DNA of 17,634 nt, from NCBI GenBank assembly GCA_938039795.1, contig CALHWU010000131.1, positions 1 to 17,634 of the forward strand, read 5' to 3'. Each line of letters starts with the position of its first letter. The stretch's first letter is position 1. The position numbers were made by a program, and so were the translations under genes. A model generated the notes under the pieces. It was given only the letters and a program-made list of their open reading frames with translations. It made no database searches and was not told the origin of the DNA. Source of the stretch: an uncultured Muribaculaceae bacterium. GTDB lineage: Bacteria; Bacteroidota; Bacteroidia; Bacteroidales; Muribaculaceae. This document shows, piece after piece, positions 1-8,018 of this stretch.

Positions 1-1
1 C

Positions 2-331
2 GCGGGGGCGTCCTCTCCGGCTGCGGCGGAGGACACTGACGGCGTAGTGGCGTTCGGGGGGCTGCGGCTATCGTCGCGCACGCGCGTCTGCACGGTCGAC
101 GGCGTGGAGGTGCGCATGCCGCGAAAGGAGTTCGAGATACTGTATAAACTGCTCGCCAACCGCGGACAGGTGTTCTCGCGGGCCCAGCTCCTGAGCGAGA
201 TCTGGCCCGAGGAGGTGGTGGTGGTGGACCGCGTGATCGATGTCAATATCACCCGTATCCGCCAGAAGATCGGCCAGTACGGGCGCCATATCGTCACGCG
301 TTCGGGCTACGGCTACGGGTTTGTGGAGTGA
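2..331 (+). CDS. OmpR/PhoB-family response regulator, C-terminal DNA-binding part (5' truncated)
   Basis: The reading frame is open from the first bases of the window and ends in TGA at 329-331, so this is the 3' end of a longer gene and the GTG at 47 is not its start. About 15 Ala/Asp/Gly-rich residues form an interdomain linker. A winged-helix effector domain follows: the PRKEFEILYKLLANRGQVFSRAQLL recognition core is visible in pieces (PRKEFEIL, GQVFSRAQLL), then the conserved DRVIDVNITRIRQKIG and the C-terminal wing hairpin TRSGYGYGFVE. Family knowledge: such proteins bind direct repeats upstream of target promoters when an N-terminal Asp is phosphorylated by a sensor kinase. The receiver domain and any partner kinase lie outside the window, so targets cannot be inferred. 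Family assignment is secure. Confidence 0.93.
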   Translation, partial: AGASSPAAAEDTDGVVAFGGLRLSSRTRVCTVDGVEVRMPRKEFEILYKLLANRGQVFSRAQLLSEIWPEEVVVVDRVIDVNITRIRQKIGQYGRHIVTRSGYGYGFVE

Positions 332-345
332 GGGCGCGCCTCCTC

Positions 346-392
346 CGCCGGCGGTCGCGGCAGTGAACAGACAGCTCCACCCGGCGTTTTTT
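346..392 (+). terminator. Possible intrinsic terminator after the response regulator gene
   Basis: CGCCGG at 346-351 can pair with CCGGCG at 381-386, and a run of six T follows directly at 387-392. The loop is long (29 nt), so this is a weak model. The position, between the stop at 331 and mgsA at 417, is right for ending the upstream transcript. Confidence 0.3.
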
Positions 393-416
393 CAATAGTA
401 TAATCTGACAATTGAT

Positions 417-863
417 ATGAAAGAAGTACTGACAATAGCTCTTGTGGCCCACGATCACCGTAAGGCCGATATGGTCGACTGGGTGAAACGCCACGCACGG
501 TATCTGTCGCGTCACCGCCTCGTGTGCACCGGCACTACCGGAGGTCTGGTCAAGAAAGCGTTTGAAGCCGAGGGCATCGATGCCCGCGTAGAGTGCATGA
601 ACTCCGGGCCGATGGGTGGCGACGCCGAGATTGCAGCCATGGTGGTCAGAGGCGAGATAGATATGGCCGTGTTTCTGATCGACGATCTCAATCCGCAGCC
701 CCATGAGGCCGACATACAGATGCTTCTGCGTCAGTGTCGCCTCCACAATGTGCCGATCGCATGCAACCGTATAAGCGCCGATCTGATGATATCGAGCACG
801 CTCTGGACCGACCCCGACTACCGCCCCATAGCGCAGAGCTACATCCGCTTCGAGCGCAAGTGA
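417..863 (+). CDS. mgsA: Methylglyoxal synthase
   Basis: MgsA converts dihydroxyacetone phosphate to methylglyoxal and phosphate, a cytosolic bypass of lower glycolysis that relieves phosphate shortage and sugar-phosphate stress. The 148-residue product has the family length and full motif set: IALVAHDH near the N-terminus (His12), CTGTTGGL phosphate-binding segment, SGPMGGD with the catalytic Asp69, and DDLNPQPHEADI, whose Asp89, His96 and Asp99 align with E. coli Asp91, His98 and Asp101. By that alignment the active site is intact. The ATG at 417 lies just before the first conserved strand. No clear Shine-Dalgarno is visible, as is usual in this phylum. The gene sits 85 bases after the response regulator and converges on the efflux operon with a 15-base gap. 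Confidence 0.97.
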   Translation: MKEVLTIALVAHDHRKADMVDWVKRHARYLSRHRLVCTGTTGGLVKKAFEAEGIDARVECMNSGPMGGDAEIAAMVVRGEIDMAVFLIDDLNPQPHEADIQMLLRQCRLHNVPIACNRISADLMISSTLWTDPDYRPIAQSYIRFERK

Positions 864-878
864 GCTCCGCGGGGCCCG

Positions 879-1979
879 TCAGGAGCGCTTGCTGTAGGTC
901 AGGGCCGCCAGCAGGCATGTGGCGGCGGCCAGGCCGGCGAGCGGCAGGTAGGACGTCCACAGGTCGGCCACCGTGGCGCCTTTGAGATAGATGGCGCGGA
1001 TGATCTCGTTGAAATATCGCGGCGGGATGGCGTAGGTGATGGCCTGCGCCCACCGGGGCATGGAGCTGATCGGAGTGACGAGGCCTCCCATCAGCTGGAA
1101 CGCGACTATCAGCGCGAACATCACCAGCACGCTCTGGAGCATCGTCGACGACCGGGCCGCCACGGCTACGCCGAGCCCCGACATCGTCAGGGTCATCAGC
1201 GCCGCAGCCAGATATATGGCTCCGACGCTCCCCAGGGGCCGCAGCCCGTAGACAGCCCATCCGATCAGCATGCCGACGGTGATGATCAGCATGCCGACGA
1301 TCCAGTAGGGGATCAGTTTCGACATCACCAGCGTCAGCCGTCCGACCGGGCTGACGTTCATCGCCTCTATAGTGCCGCTCTCCTTTTCGCTCACGAGGCT
1401 CAGGGCCGGGAGAAATCCGCATATAATTATGAGCAGTATCACCATCAGCCCGGGGATCATGAAGTTGCGGAAGTCGAGGGTCGGATTGTAGCGGTAGGCC
1501 ACAGTCGTAGCTGCGCTCCTGTGCGCTGCCTCCGATCCTTGCTGACGCGCCGATTGTGCAAGAGTGGCGGCTACGGATGCCGATACATAGCGGGCGCCGA
1601 GCATTCCCTTGGTGGCATTGACGCCGTTGGTCTCCACGTCGATCAGCGACATGTCTCTCGCCCAGTGGGGCGGTATGGTGAGCGCCACGTCGGCCCTGCC
1701 GCGCTCTATAGCGCCGATCGCTTCGTGATGACTGCCATATATCCCTTCGACCGTAAGCCTGTCGGTCGCATCCATGTCGGCCACAATCCGCCGCGACAGC
1801 TGGCTGCGGTCGTTGTCGACCACGGCTATATTGATGTTTCTGACGTCGAGCGTGGCCACAAGCGGCAGCACGAGCATCACCATCACGGGCATGACGAAAA
1901 TCATTTTCGGTATGATCGGGTTGCGCTTCAGCAGGCTTATCTCCTTGCGGAGCAGGGCGCGGAGTATCCGGGTATTCAT
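879..1979 (-). CDS. ABC-2 type transporter permease (second permease of the efflux operon)
   Basis: A 366-residue inner membrane protein of the ABC2_membrane_3 / YbhR-YbhS-YhhJ type. It has an N-terminal transmembrane helix after the RKEISLLKRNP segment, then a soluble periplasmic domain of about 130 residues, then roughly five helices from residue ~175. The conserved coupling segment SLVSEKESGTIEAMNVSPV lies after the second helix. It begins six bases after the stop of the first permease and is the last gene of the operon. It should pair with that permease to form the transmembrane part of a heterodimeric exporter driven by the two ATPases. Transported substrate cannot be read from sequence; family members export drugs, cations or lipophilic compounds. 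Confidence 0.92.
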   Translation of the reverse strand: MNTRILRALLRKEISLLKRNPIIPKMIFVMPVMVMLVLPLVATLDVRNINIAVVDNDRSQLSRRIVADMDATDRLTVEGIYGSHHEAIGAIERGRADVALTIPPHWARDMSLIDVETNGVNATKGMLGARYVSASVAATLAQSARQQGSEAAHRSAATTVAYRYNPTLDFRNFMIPGLMVILLIIICGFLPALSLVSEKESGTIEAMNVSPVGRLTLVMSKLIPYWIVGMLIITVGMLIGWAVYGLRPLGSVGAIYLAAALMTLTMSGLGVAVAARSSTMLQSVLVMFALIVAFQLMGGLVTPISSMPRWAQAITYAIPPRYFNEIIRAIYLKGATVADLWTSYLPLAGLAAATCLLAALTYSKRS

Positions 1980-1985
1980 CTTGCG

Positions 1986-3032
1986 TCAGGGATTGGATCT
2001 GAATTTTCCTATAGCGATGGCGAGGAGTGCGGCCGTCATGCCCGTCAATATGGTGAACTCCCGGATTACATGACTGAATTCAAGCCGCTGTATCATGAGC
2101 TTGCGCATGGCCGAGATATACCATCGGGCCGGAATGGCGCATGATATCCATTGCAGCGCAGCGGGCATGTTGTCGACGGGGAATATCATGCCGGAGAGCA
2201 TTATCACCGGGAGCATGAACAGTACGGCCGACACGATCAGTGCCGACACCTGATTGCTGACGAGTGTGGACACCAGCAGCCCGACCGACAGCGACAGGAT
2301 GACGTAGAGCAGCGACAGCGCTACTACGGTTATGACCGAATACGATACAGGAAGCCCGAGCACGGTATAGGCCATCAGGAGCATAATGGCAAGTATGATG
2401 CACGACAGCGCGAAATATGGCACCAGTTTTCCGATGATTATTGTGGTCGGTTTTACCGGCGATACGAGCAGCAGATCCATTGTTCCGTTCTCTTTCTCGC
2501 TTACTATCGATACAGAGGTCATAATGGCGCAGATGAGTATGAAGATCATGCCCATGATTCCGGGCACGAAGTTGTAGGCGCTCTTCATCTGCGGATTGTA
2601 CAGGGTATAGGTGACGGCGATAGTCTCCACGTTTCCCTCCGTAACGCTCTGAAGGTAGGCGGCAGCCGCCTGGGCCGACGTGGGATTGGAGGCGTCGACA
2701 ACGATATGGGCTTTCGTCTGTCCGCCGTCGGTGCGGAGATAGAGCGCCGCCTCGGTCTCACCGTCACGGAGCATCCGCTCCACTTCGCTGTCGGATACAA
2801 GTTCGACGAAGTTGAAATAGTCATTGACCTGAAGGCGTTCTATGATGTCGCGCGTGTGATCGTTGTGCCTGTCGACGACAGCAACTGTCCTGAAGTTGTT
2901 GACCTCCGTGGAGATTGCGAATCCGAACAGCAGCAGGAGCACGACAGGCATCACGAGCGTGATGACCATCGTGCGCCGGTCGCGCACGATGTGGAGCGCT
3001 TCTTTTCTTATGAGTGATCGCAGTATTGTCAT
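1986..3032 (-). CDS. ABC-2 type transporter permease (first permease of the efflux operon)
   Basis: A 348-residue inner membrane protein with the same plan as its downstream neighbour: one N-terminal helix (VITLVMPVVLLLLFGFAI), a periplasmic domain of about 130 residues, then about five helices, with the hallmark SIVSEKENGTMDLLLVSPV coupling segment. I place the start at the ATG at 3032 (MTILRSLIRKEAL), because this matches the N-terminus of the other permease and leaves a 7-base gap to the upstream ATPase. An in-frame start at 3086 would add 18 non-conserved residues and overlap the ATPase by 47 bases. The two permeases are divergent from each other, so they look like an old duplication forming a heterodimer, as YbhS/YbhR do in E. 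coli. Confidence 0.92.
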   Translation of the reverse strand: MTILRSLIRKEALHIVRDRRTMVITLVMPVVLLLLFGFAISTEVNNFRTVAVVDRHNDHTRDIIERLQVNDYFNFVELVSDSEVERMLRDGETEAALYLRTDGGQTKAHIVVDASNPTSAQAAAAYLQSVTEGNVETIAVTYTLYNPQMKSAYNFVPGIMGMIFILICAIMTSVSIVSEKENGTMDLLLVSPVKPTTIIIGKLVPYFALSCIILAIMLLMAYTVLGLPVSYSVITVVALSLLYVILSLSVGLLVSTLVSNQVSALIVSAVLFMLPVIMLSGMIFPVDNMPAALQWISCAIPARWYISAMRKLMIQRLEFSHVIREFTILTGMTAALLAIAIGKFRSNP

Positions 3033-3039
3033 GCCGGTG

Positions 3040-3792
3040 TCATTTGCTTCTTGTCGCATCTTTGGCGACTGTCCTGAACACTTCATTCATTGTCGCGGCC
3101 CCGTAACGGCTCTTCAGGGCCGCAGGTGAGTCAAGGGCCGCGATTTTCCCGTCGACCATTATTGATACTCTGTCGCAATACTCTGCCTCGTCGAGATAAT
3201 GTGTGGTGACAAATACAGTCATGCCCTCTGACGCGACACGATAGATCTCTTCCCAGAACCGCCGGCGCATCACGGGATCGACGCCCCCTGTCGGCTCGTC
3301 GAGAAACACTATCCCGGGCCGGTGGATGGTGGATACGGCGAAAGCGAGCTTCTGTTTCCAGCCTATTGGAATCTCTTTGACGAGGGTAGAGAGCATGTCG
3401 GACATGTCGAGCCGGCTGCAAATATCGGCTGTCGCCCGGGCGATGGCGCTGTCGGTCATGCCGTAGATGGTCGCGAACAGCTTGATGTTCTCGCCTGCGG
3501 TGAGCCCTTCGTAGAGCGAGAACCGCTGGCTCATGTATCCGATATGCCGTTTTATCGCCTCGGGCTCTGTGCGGATATCGCATCCGGCCACCATTCCGGT
3601 GCCTGACGTCGGTCTGCTGAGGCCGCAGAGCATCCTCATCGCGGTGGTCTTTCCCGCTCCGTTTGCGCCGAGAAAGCCGAAGATCTCGCCTTGGGCCACG
3701 TCAAACGATATATGGTCGACGGCCGTGAATGAACCGAAGCGCTTGGTGAGGCCGCTGACGGTTATTGCATAGGGTGATTCATTTTTCATCAT
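3040..3792 (-). CDS. ABC transporter ATPase with degenerate signature motif (efflux operon)
   Basis: A cytoplasmic nucleotide-binding subunit of 250 residues. Walker A is GANGAGKTT (residues 42-50), the Q-loop region is YMSQRFSLYEGLT, Walker B is IVFLDEP with catalytic Glu166, and the H-loop His198 is present (VTTHYLDEAE). The ABC signature is not LSGGQ but IPIGW (141-145), as in one half of YbhF/RbbA-like proteins. The start is ambiguous: GTG at 3795 and ATG at 3792 and 3789 are consecutive codons; I use the first ATG. It overlaps the end of the preceding ATPase gene by 14 bases. It should dimerise with that ATPase, giving and receiving complementary motifs (see findings). Confidence 0.94.
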   Translation of the reverse strand: MMKNESPYAITVSGLTKRFGSFTAVDHISFDVAQGEIFGFLGANGAGKTTAMRMLCGLSRPTSGTGMVAGCDIRTEPEAIKRHIGYMSQRFSLYEGLTAGENIKLFATIYGMTDSAIARATADICSRLDMSDMLSTLVKEIPIGWKQKLAFAVSTIHRPGIVFLDEPTGGVDPVMRRRFWEEIYRVASEGMTVFVTTHYLDEAEYCDRVSIMVDGKIAALDSPAALKSRYGAATMNEVFRTVAKDATRSK

Positions 3793-4696
3793 CACGGGTG
3801 AGTTGTATGAAAATGTCCTCTATTTCCGGCGTGGCCGGGAATATCCTGGCGTCGGCGATCCCCTCGGCCTTTAGGCGCCCGATCGTCCAGGCGGGGTCGA
3901 AGCGGTCGGTAGTGTTGAGGTGGAGCGTGGAGCCGAAGGTGTAGCAGTCGATGATCTCTGGCATCTTCCGTAGACATGTCAGCAGCCCGAACATGTCGGA
4001 AGCCACGGCGTCGTAGAGTCGGCCGCGCATATGCCGTGTCAGGGCGTCGGGAGTGCCGGCAGCCAGCACTCGGCCTTTGTCGATGACCGCTATGCGGCCG
4101 CATCGTGTGGCCTCGTCCATGTAGGAAGTGGATACGATTATGGTGATCCCTTTTTCGCGGAGAGAGCCGAGCATGTCCCAGAACTCGCTGCGCGACACGG
4201 CATCCACTCCAGTCGTGGGCTCGTCGAGCAGCAGTATCTCAGGGCGGTGGATCAGTGCGCAGCTCAGGGCCAGTTTCTGCTTCATGCCTCCTGACAGTTT
4301 GCCAGCCATGCGGTCGGGGAACTTCGCGAGCTGACGGAATACCGGAGCGATCAGCGGATAGCTGTCGGAGATGTTCACGCCGAAAAGCGATGCGAAGAAA
4401 CGCAGGTTTTCCATCACCGTCATGTCCTGATAAAGCGAGAACCGTTCAGGCATGTAGCCGATGCGGTCGCGGAGCTGATGATAATCGCGCACTACGTCGA
4501 GGCCCAGCACTGTGGCAATCCCTGCATCCGGTTTAAGCAGTGTGGCGAGAATACGGTGAAGTGTGCTTTTGCCGGCTCCGTCGGGCCCGATGAGTCCGAA
4601 GAGCTCTCCAGGCTCTATGTTGAGGCTGACATTGTCGAGCGCTTTCAGGCTGCCGTAGCTTTTCGTGAGGCCTTCAGTGGCAATAGCCGCAGTCAT
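3779..4696 (-). CDS. ABC transporter ATPase lacking the H-loop histidine (efflux operon)
   Basis: A 305-residue nucleotide-binding subunit. Walker A is GPDGAGKST (37-45), the Q-loop region is YMPERFSLYQDMT, the signature LSGGM is canonical (134-138), Walker B is ILLLDEP with Glu159, and the D-loop is TGVD. The switch histidine is replaced by Ser191 in VSTSYMDEA. A C-terminal extension of about 80 residues carries PEIEDIFIQL, typical of the ABC efflux group whose NBD pairs resemble the two halves of E. coli YbhF or RbbA; here the halves are separate genes. The ATG overlaps the adaptor stop codon (ATGA). With the next ATPase it should energise the two permeases. Confidence 0.94.
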   Translation of the reverse strand: MTAAIATEGLTKSYGSLKALDNVSLNIEPGELFGLIGPDGAGKSTLHRILATLLKPDAGIATVLGLDVVRDYHQLRDRIGYMPERFSLYQDMTVMENLRFFASLFGVNISDSYPLIAPVFRQLAKFPDRMAGKLSGGMKQKLALSCALIHRPEILLLDEPTTGVDAVSRSEFWDMLGSLREKGITIIVSTSYMDEATRCGRIAVIDKGRVLAAGTPDALTRHMRGRLYDAVASDMFGLLTCLRKMPEIIDCYTFGSTLHLNTTDRFDPAWTIGRLKAEGIADARIFPATPEIEDIFIQLTRDDEK

Positions 4697-5586
4697 AGCC
4701 TGACCTCTCCATACTGGCCGAGCTTGAGCCGGCCGTCGTTTTTCACCGATACCTTCACGGCATATACGAGGTTGGCGCGTGAGTCGCGTGTCTGTATCGA
4801 CTTGGGTGTGAACTCGCTCTCTTCGGCGATCCAGGTGATCGTGCCGGGGTATTCATATTGCTCGTCGCCGCCGAAATCGGCGATGACCGTCACCCGCTGT
4901 CCTATACGGATGCCGGCAAGCTGCGAGGCGGTGAAATAGCTCCGGAGATATATGTTGCCGAGATCTGCGAGCCGGCATAGCGGCTTGCCGGGAGTGGCGA
5001 ACTCGCCCGGTTCGGCATATTTTATCATCACGGTGCCCGTGATGGGAGAGGTGATGACGCTTTTCTCTATCTGCTCGGCTATCTGTTCGCGCTGATACTG
5101 CAGGGCGGCCGCATTGTCGGCTATGGAGCTGCGGTTTTTGCCGAGAGTCGACAGCTGTGCGTCGAGTTGCCCTTGCAGCGTACGGAGCAGGGCATGGGCA
5201 TCGTCGTATTGCTTCTGGGTTGTGGCGCCGTCGGCGAGAAGGCGGCCGAGGCGTCCGCATTCATTGCGCTGATGTGCTATCTGGGTGCGGAGCGACCCGA
5301 GTTGTGAGGCGATGTCAGGTATTGATGATTCGGCCGATTGCTGCATGCTGGCGATCTGCTTGTGCTGCAATACGAGTATGGCCGTATCGATCACGGCAAT
5401 GTGTTCTCCGGCCATTACGCTGTCGCCCTCGGCGATGTCGATCGACAGTATTTTGCCGGTGGTTTCTGCCGCTACGGTCACTGTCGTGGCCTCGAAGATG
5501 CCGGTGGCGTCATAATCGGTGGCTGAATGGCATGCTGTGGCGCACATGGTGCCGATGACCGATGTGATTATATGGATAGCTTTCAT
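4693..5586 (-). CDS. HlyD/YbhG-family periplasmic adaptor (membrane fusion) protein
   Basis: This protein should bridge the inner membrane ABC transporter and the TolC-like channel. The 297 residues start with a hydrophobic leader ending ATAC-HS at Cys19, a plausible but imperfect lipobox, so it may be a lipoprotein anchored in the inner membrane. The first lipoyl half-motif follows (VAAETTGKILSIDIAEGDSV), then a Gln-rich helical hairpin of about 90 residues for docking to the outer membrane protein. The second half-motif is SPITGTVMIKYAEPGEF, and a beta-barrel section carries the YbhG-type ESEFTPKSIQT segment. The start overlaps the tolC-like stop by four bases and the stop overlaps the next ATPase start by four. 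Family is secure; substrate unknown. Confidence 0.94.
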   Translation of the reverse strand: MKAIHIITSVIGTMCATACHSATDYDATGIFEATTVTVAAETTGKILSIDIAEGDSVMAGEHIAVIDTAILVLQHKQIASMQQSAESSIPDIASQLGSLRTQIAHQRNECGRLGRLLADGATTQKQYDDAHALLRTLQGQLDAQLSTLGKNRSSIADNAAALQYQREQIAEQIEKSVITSPITGTVMIKYAEPGEFATPGKPLCRLADLGNIYLRSYFTASQLAGIRIGQRVTVIADFGGDEQYEYPGTITWIAEESEFTPKSIQTRDSRANLVYAVKVSVKNDGRLKLGQYGEVRL

Positions 5587-6872
5587 TTGTTGAGGGTATT
5601 TTTCAGTCTGTAGATGTTCTGGAGCAGCCGTATCCTGTGGTAACGGGCTGTCAGCTGAGCCTGGTTCTCGTCGGTGATTTTGGCGAGAAGGGCAGTGGCG
5701 TCGATGACTCCGTTTTTCAGCTGCGATTCAGCGGCCCGGCGCACATTGCCGCGAAGAGCCACTATACGGCTGTCTTCAGCTATGATTTTCTTCAACCCGT
5801 TTATTGTTTCGGCCTGCGCTATGGCCTGCATGCGGTTGTTGAAAAGAAATACTTCGCGGTCGTTCTTCACACCCGCTACCGCTTCGGCGGTCATCTTTCG
5901 TGCGTTACTCCGGGTATAGAAAGAATCGATGTTCCACGACAGCTTTACTCCTGCAAGCAGGTTCAGCGACATGTCGCGTGTGGCCATGCTCTCGAAATTG
6001 TTGAATCCGGGATATCCGTAAAACGCCTGTGCGAAAAATCCTGCCTTTGGGCGCAGCGATGCGTCGGAGAAAGCATTGCGGGCTTCGTTAAGACGTATGC
6101 GGGCGTCGAACAGTCTGAGTTCGGGTCGTTGCGTTATGAGGTCGGCGGGCATGTCGGCGCGGGGTGTCACGAGCGACAGATCCTCCAGGTTCTCGCCGAT
6201 GAATATTCCGAGTATGTCGCGGTAGCTTTCGAGCGAGCTTAGCGCGTCGGTCAAAGTTTGATTCATAGTAAGTATCTGCGCCTCTATCATGTCGGCGTCG
6301 CTCTGCATGGCCGTGCCGTTGACATGCATTGAGCTGACAAGCCGATGGTCGGCTTCGAGCAGCGCTATCGTATTTTTGTTCTGGGAGATCTGTTCCTCCA
6401 TCAGCAATATGCCGAAGAACAGGTCGATTACCCTTTCACGCACTGCATACAGCCCTACGGCTATCGAGGCTGCGGCTTCATCGGCAGTGGCGTGTTGGAT
6501 CCTTCGCAGCGCCTTCGCCGCTCCGCCGTCCCATATTGTCTGGCTGATATCCGCCCCGAGCCTGTACTGGAGATGCCCCATCCCATCGAAGTTCTGACCG
6601 TTTTGGCTTATCATATTCCGGAGCGGGTCGGGAAAATCAGGCACTTCGTTCTGAGCTGTGCTTTGAGCGTAGACACTGATGCGCGGGAGCCACCCCTTGT
6701 TGATGTCCGACAGCTGCAGAGCCTTGGTGTTTTCTACCAGTTGGTATCGTCTGATCAGGGGATAATTCGTAGTGGCTTTGTCAAGGCATTGGTCAAGCGT
6801 CAGTTGTGCCGACATCCATAGGGGTATTATCATTGACGCGATCAATATTAACATTCTGTTTCTGGGTCTCAT
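5583..6872 (-). CDS. TolC-like outer membrane efflux protein
   Basis: A 429-residue outer membrane factor. A signal peptide (MLILIASMIIPLWMSAQ) is followed by the family-typical mature N-terminus LTLDQCLDKATTNYPLIRRYQL. The two internal structural repeats of the OEP fold are visible, the second beginning near RPELRLFDARIRLNEARNA, with long helices suited to the periplasmic tunnel. Unlike E. coli, where TolC is encoded far from YbhGFSR, the channel gene here is the first pump gene of its own operon. Its ATG at 6872 overlaps the stop of a 38-codon ORF by the ATGA arrangement. An alternative start at the Met seven codons in would shorten the leader to a better-looking signal peptide. Confidence 0.94.
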   Translation of the reverse strand: MRPRNRMLILIASMIIPLWMSAQLTLDQCLDKATTNYPLIRRYQLVENTKALQLSDINKGWLPRISVYAQSTAQNEVPDFPDPLRNMISQNGQNFDGMGHLQYRLGADISQTIWDGGAAKALRRIQHATADEAAASIAVGLYAVRERVIDLFFGILLMEEQISQNKNTIALLEADHRLVSSMHVNGTAMQSDADMIEAQILTMNQTLTDALSSLESYRDILGIFIGENLEDLSLVTPRADMPADLITQRPELRLFDARIRLNEARNAFSDASLRPKAGFFAQAFYGYPGFNNFESMATRDMSLNLLAGVKLSWNIDSFYTRSNARKMTAEAVAGVKNDREVFLFNNRMQAIAQAETINGLKKIIAEDSRIVALRGNVRRAAESQLKNGVIDATALLAKITDENQAQLTARYHRIRLLQNIYRLKNTLNK

Positions 6873-6985
6873 GGCTGAAGTTTTATCATTATGGTTTCGA
6901 TATTCTCTTTTTTTCGGGCTTCCGTAAAGGCTTCCATGTCGTCCATAATGCCTCCGAGCAGCGGATTTGCCATGGGAGTTGCCAT
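6869..6985 (-). CDS. Candidate small protein (38 residues) translationally coupled to the TolC-like gene
   Basis: I do not recognise this ORF. It runs from ATG at 6985 to a TGA whose last bases lie in the ATG of the TolC-like gene, the same 4-base overlap as between the following pump genes. The product starts MATPMANPLLGGIMDDMEAF and ends in a charged KIKLQP-like tail (MIKLQP). It has no signal peptide or membrane helix. The 25 bases before the ATG are very A-rich, which is the usual translation initiation context in Bacteroidota, and an in-frame stop lies just upstream. It begins 58 bases after the BASS transporter stop. It may be a leader peptide that sets translation of the operon, or the remnant of a regulator. 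A second ATG at 6973 is possible. Confidence 0.45.
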   Translation of the reverse strand: MATPMANPLLGGIMDDMEAFTEARKKENIETIMIKLQP

Positions 6986-7043
6986 GAAGGAATTATTTTT
7001 ATTGAATTTTCAGATGCGGGATTGCTGAATAGTTGAGGGCTCT

Positions 7044-8000
7044 TCAGTCGTTGTTGTGGAGTTTTTTGTGGCGGTAGAGCTGGTAGGAGTTGACGAGATT
7101 GTGCCAGATGCTGTAGAAGCCTCCGGCAATGGCGGTCACCGGGGTGAAGAACGTGTAGCCCATCCATATGGCGAGCACTGTGTTTTTTTGGCCGAACGAC
7201 TGTCCGGCGGTGATTTTGTCGCCGTAGCGCATGCCGATTTTCCGGCCGAGCCAGAACTGAACGGCGCAGCAGGCCAGCGATACAGCCACGAGCCACAGCT
7301 GAGTGGAGAGAGCCACGTCGGTGTGCACGATGCTTCGTGTGGTCACGGCCATGGCCAGTGCGAGGGCCACGGCCCAGAGGTAGAACGTCAGGCCTTGTAG
7401 CTGCCCGATACGCTCGCCCAGCCGAGGCATGGTGTGCTTTATGGCCATGGCCGCAATCAGCGGCAGCAGAAGCAGCGGAAAGACGCGGCGCAGTATCAGC
7501 AGCGACGACGACCAAAGCGTCATCCCGGGGTTGGGATGCACCAGAGGTACCAGAGCGGGGATGAGCATAGCGGCGGCGAGGTTGATGAGTATGGTATAGG
7601 CCGTGATGCCGCTGACATCGCCTCCCAGCTTGCGGGTTATCACGGCGCCCGCTGTCGCTGTGGGACATATGAGGCAGATCATGGCCCCTTCGAGCACTAC
7701 CCGCAGGCCGCTGCCTGGCATTGCGATCAGCGCCAGGGCTATGGCAGTGAAAGCTCCGCACTGCAGCAGCAGAAGCCATAGGTGCCACCGTCGCAGACGC
7801 AGCTGCCGTGGATCGATTTTGCAGAAGGTCAGGAAAAGCATGGCGAATATCAGCAGCGGCTGCACTATGGCCACGGCCTCACGGGCCAGAGCGTGGGTCG
7901 GGGCGAGCCACGGTATGCTTACATAAACGAAATATCCTCCTATGCCGGCCAGTATGGCTATGATGAGGGTCCAGTCCTTTAGAAATTGCACTATTTTCAT
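7044..8000 (-). CDS. BASS-family (bile acid:sodium symporter-like) transporter
   Basis: A 318-residue polytopic inner membrane protein with about nine or ten helices. It carries the family's two crossover-type conserved regions: CLICPTATAGAVITRKLGG around residue 110 and GQSFGQKNTVLAIWMGYTF near the C-terminus. Members move organic anions such as bile acids, pantoate, 2-keto acids or arsenite; this subgroup, common in Bacteroidota, has no substrate I can name. I chose the ATG at 8000 (MKIVQFLKDWT) because the longer frame to 8099 adds 33 residues of no family character and would run through the promoter-like box at 8022-8029. The stop is 58 bases before the small ORF of the efflux operon, so cotranscription is possible. 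Confidence 0.88.
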   Translation of the reverse strand: MKIVQFLKDWTLIIAILAGIGGYFVYVSIPWLAPTHALAREAVAIVQPLLIFAMLFLTFCKIDPRQLRLRRWHLWLLLLQCGAFTAIALALIAMPGSGLRVVLEGAMICLICPTATAGAVITRKLGGDVSGITAYTILINLAAAMLIPALVPLVHPNPGMTLWSSSLLILRRVFPLLLLPLIAAMAIKHTMPRLGERIGQLQGLTFYLWAVALALAMAVTTRSIVHTDVALSTQLWLVAVSLACCAVQFWLGRKIGMRYGDKITAGQSFGQKNTVLAIWMGYTFFTPVTAIAGGFYSIWHNLVNSYQLYRHKKLHNND

Positions 8001-8018
8001 GCCGTCGAAATTTTCCGA

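Noticed and set aside
857..891. Stem-forming sequence (CAAG/CTTG plus GCTCC/GGAGC) between the convergent mgsA and permease ends, as a shared terminator
   Set aside because: The stem is interrupted and there is no T run on either strand, so termination is not supported beyond plausibility.
1521..3017. Long plus-strand frames opposite the permeases, His/Arg-rich
   Set aside because: They are antisense shadows of GC-rich codons in well-supported membrane protein genes.
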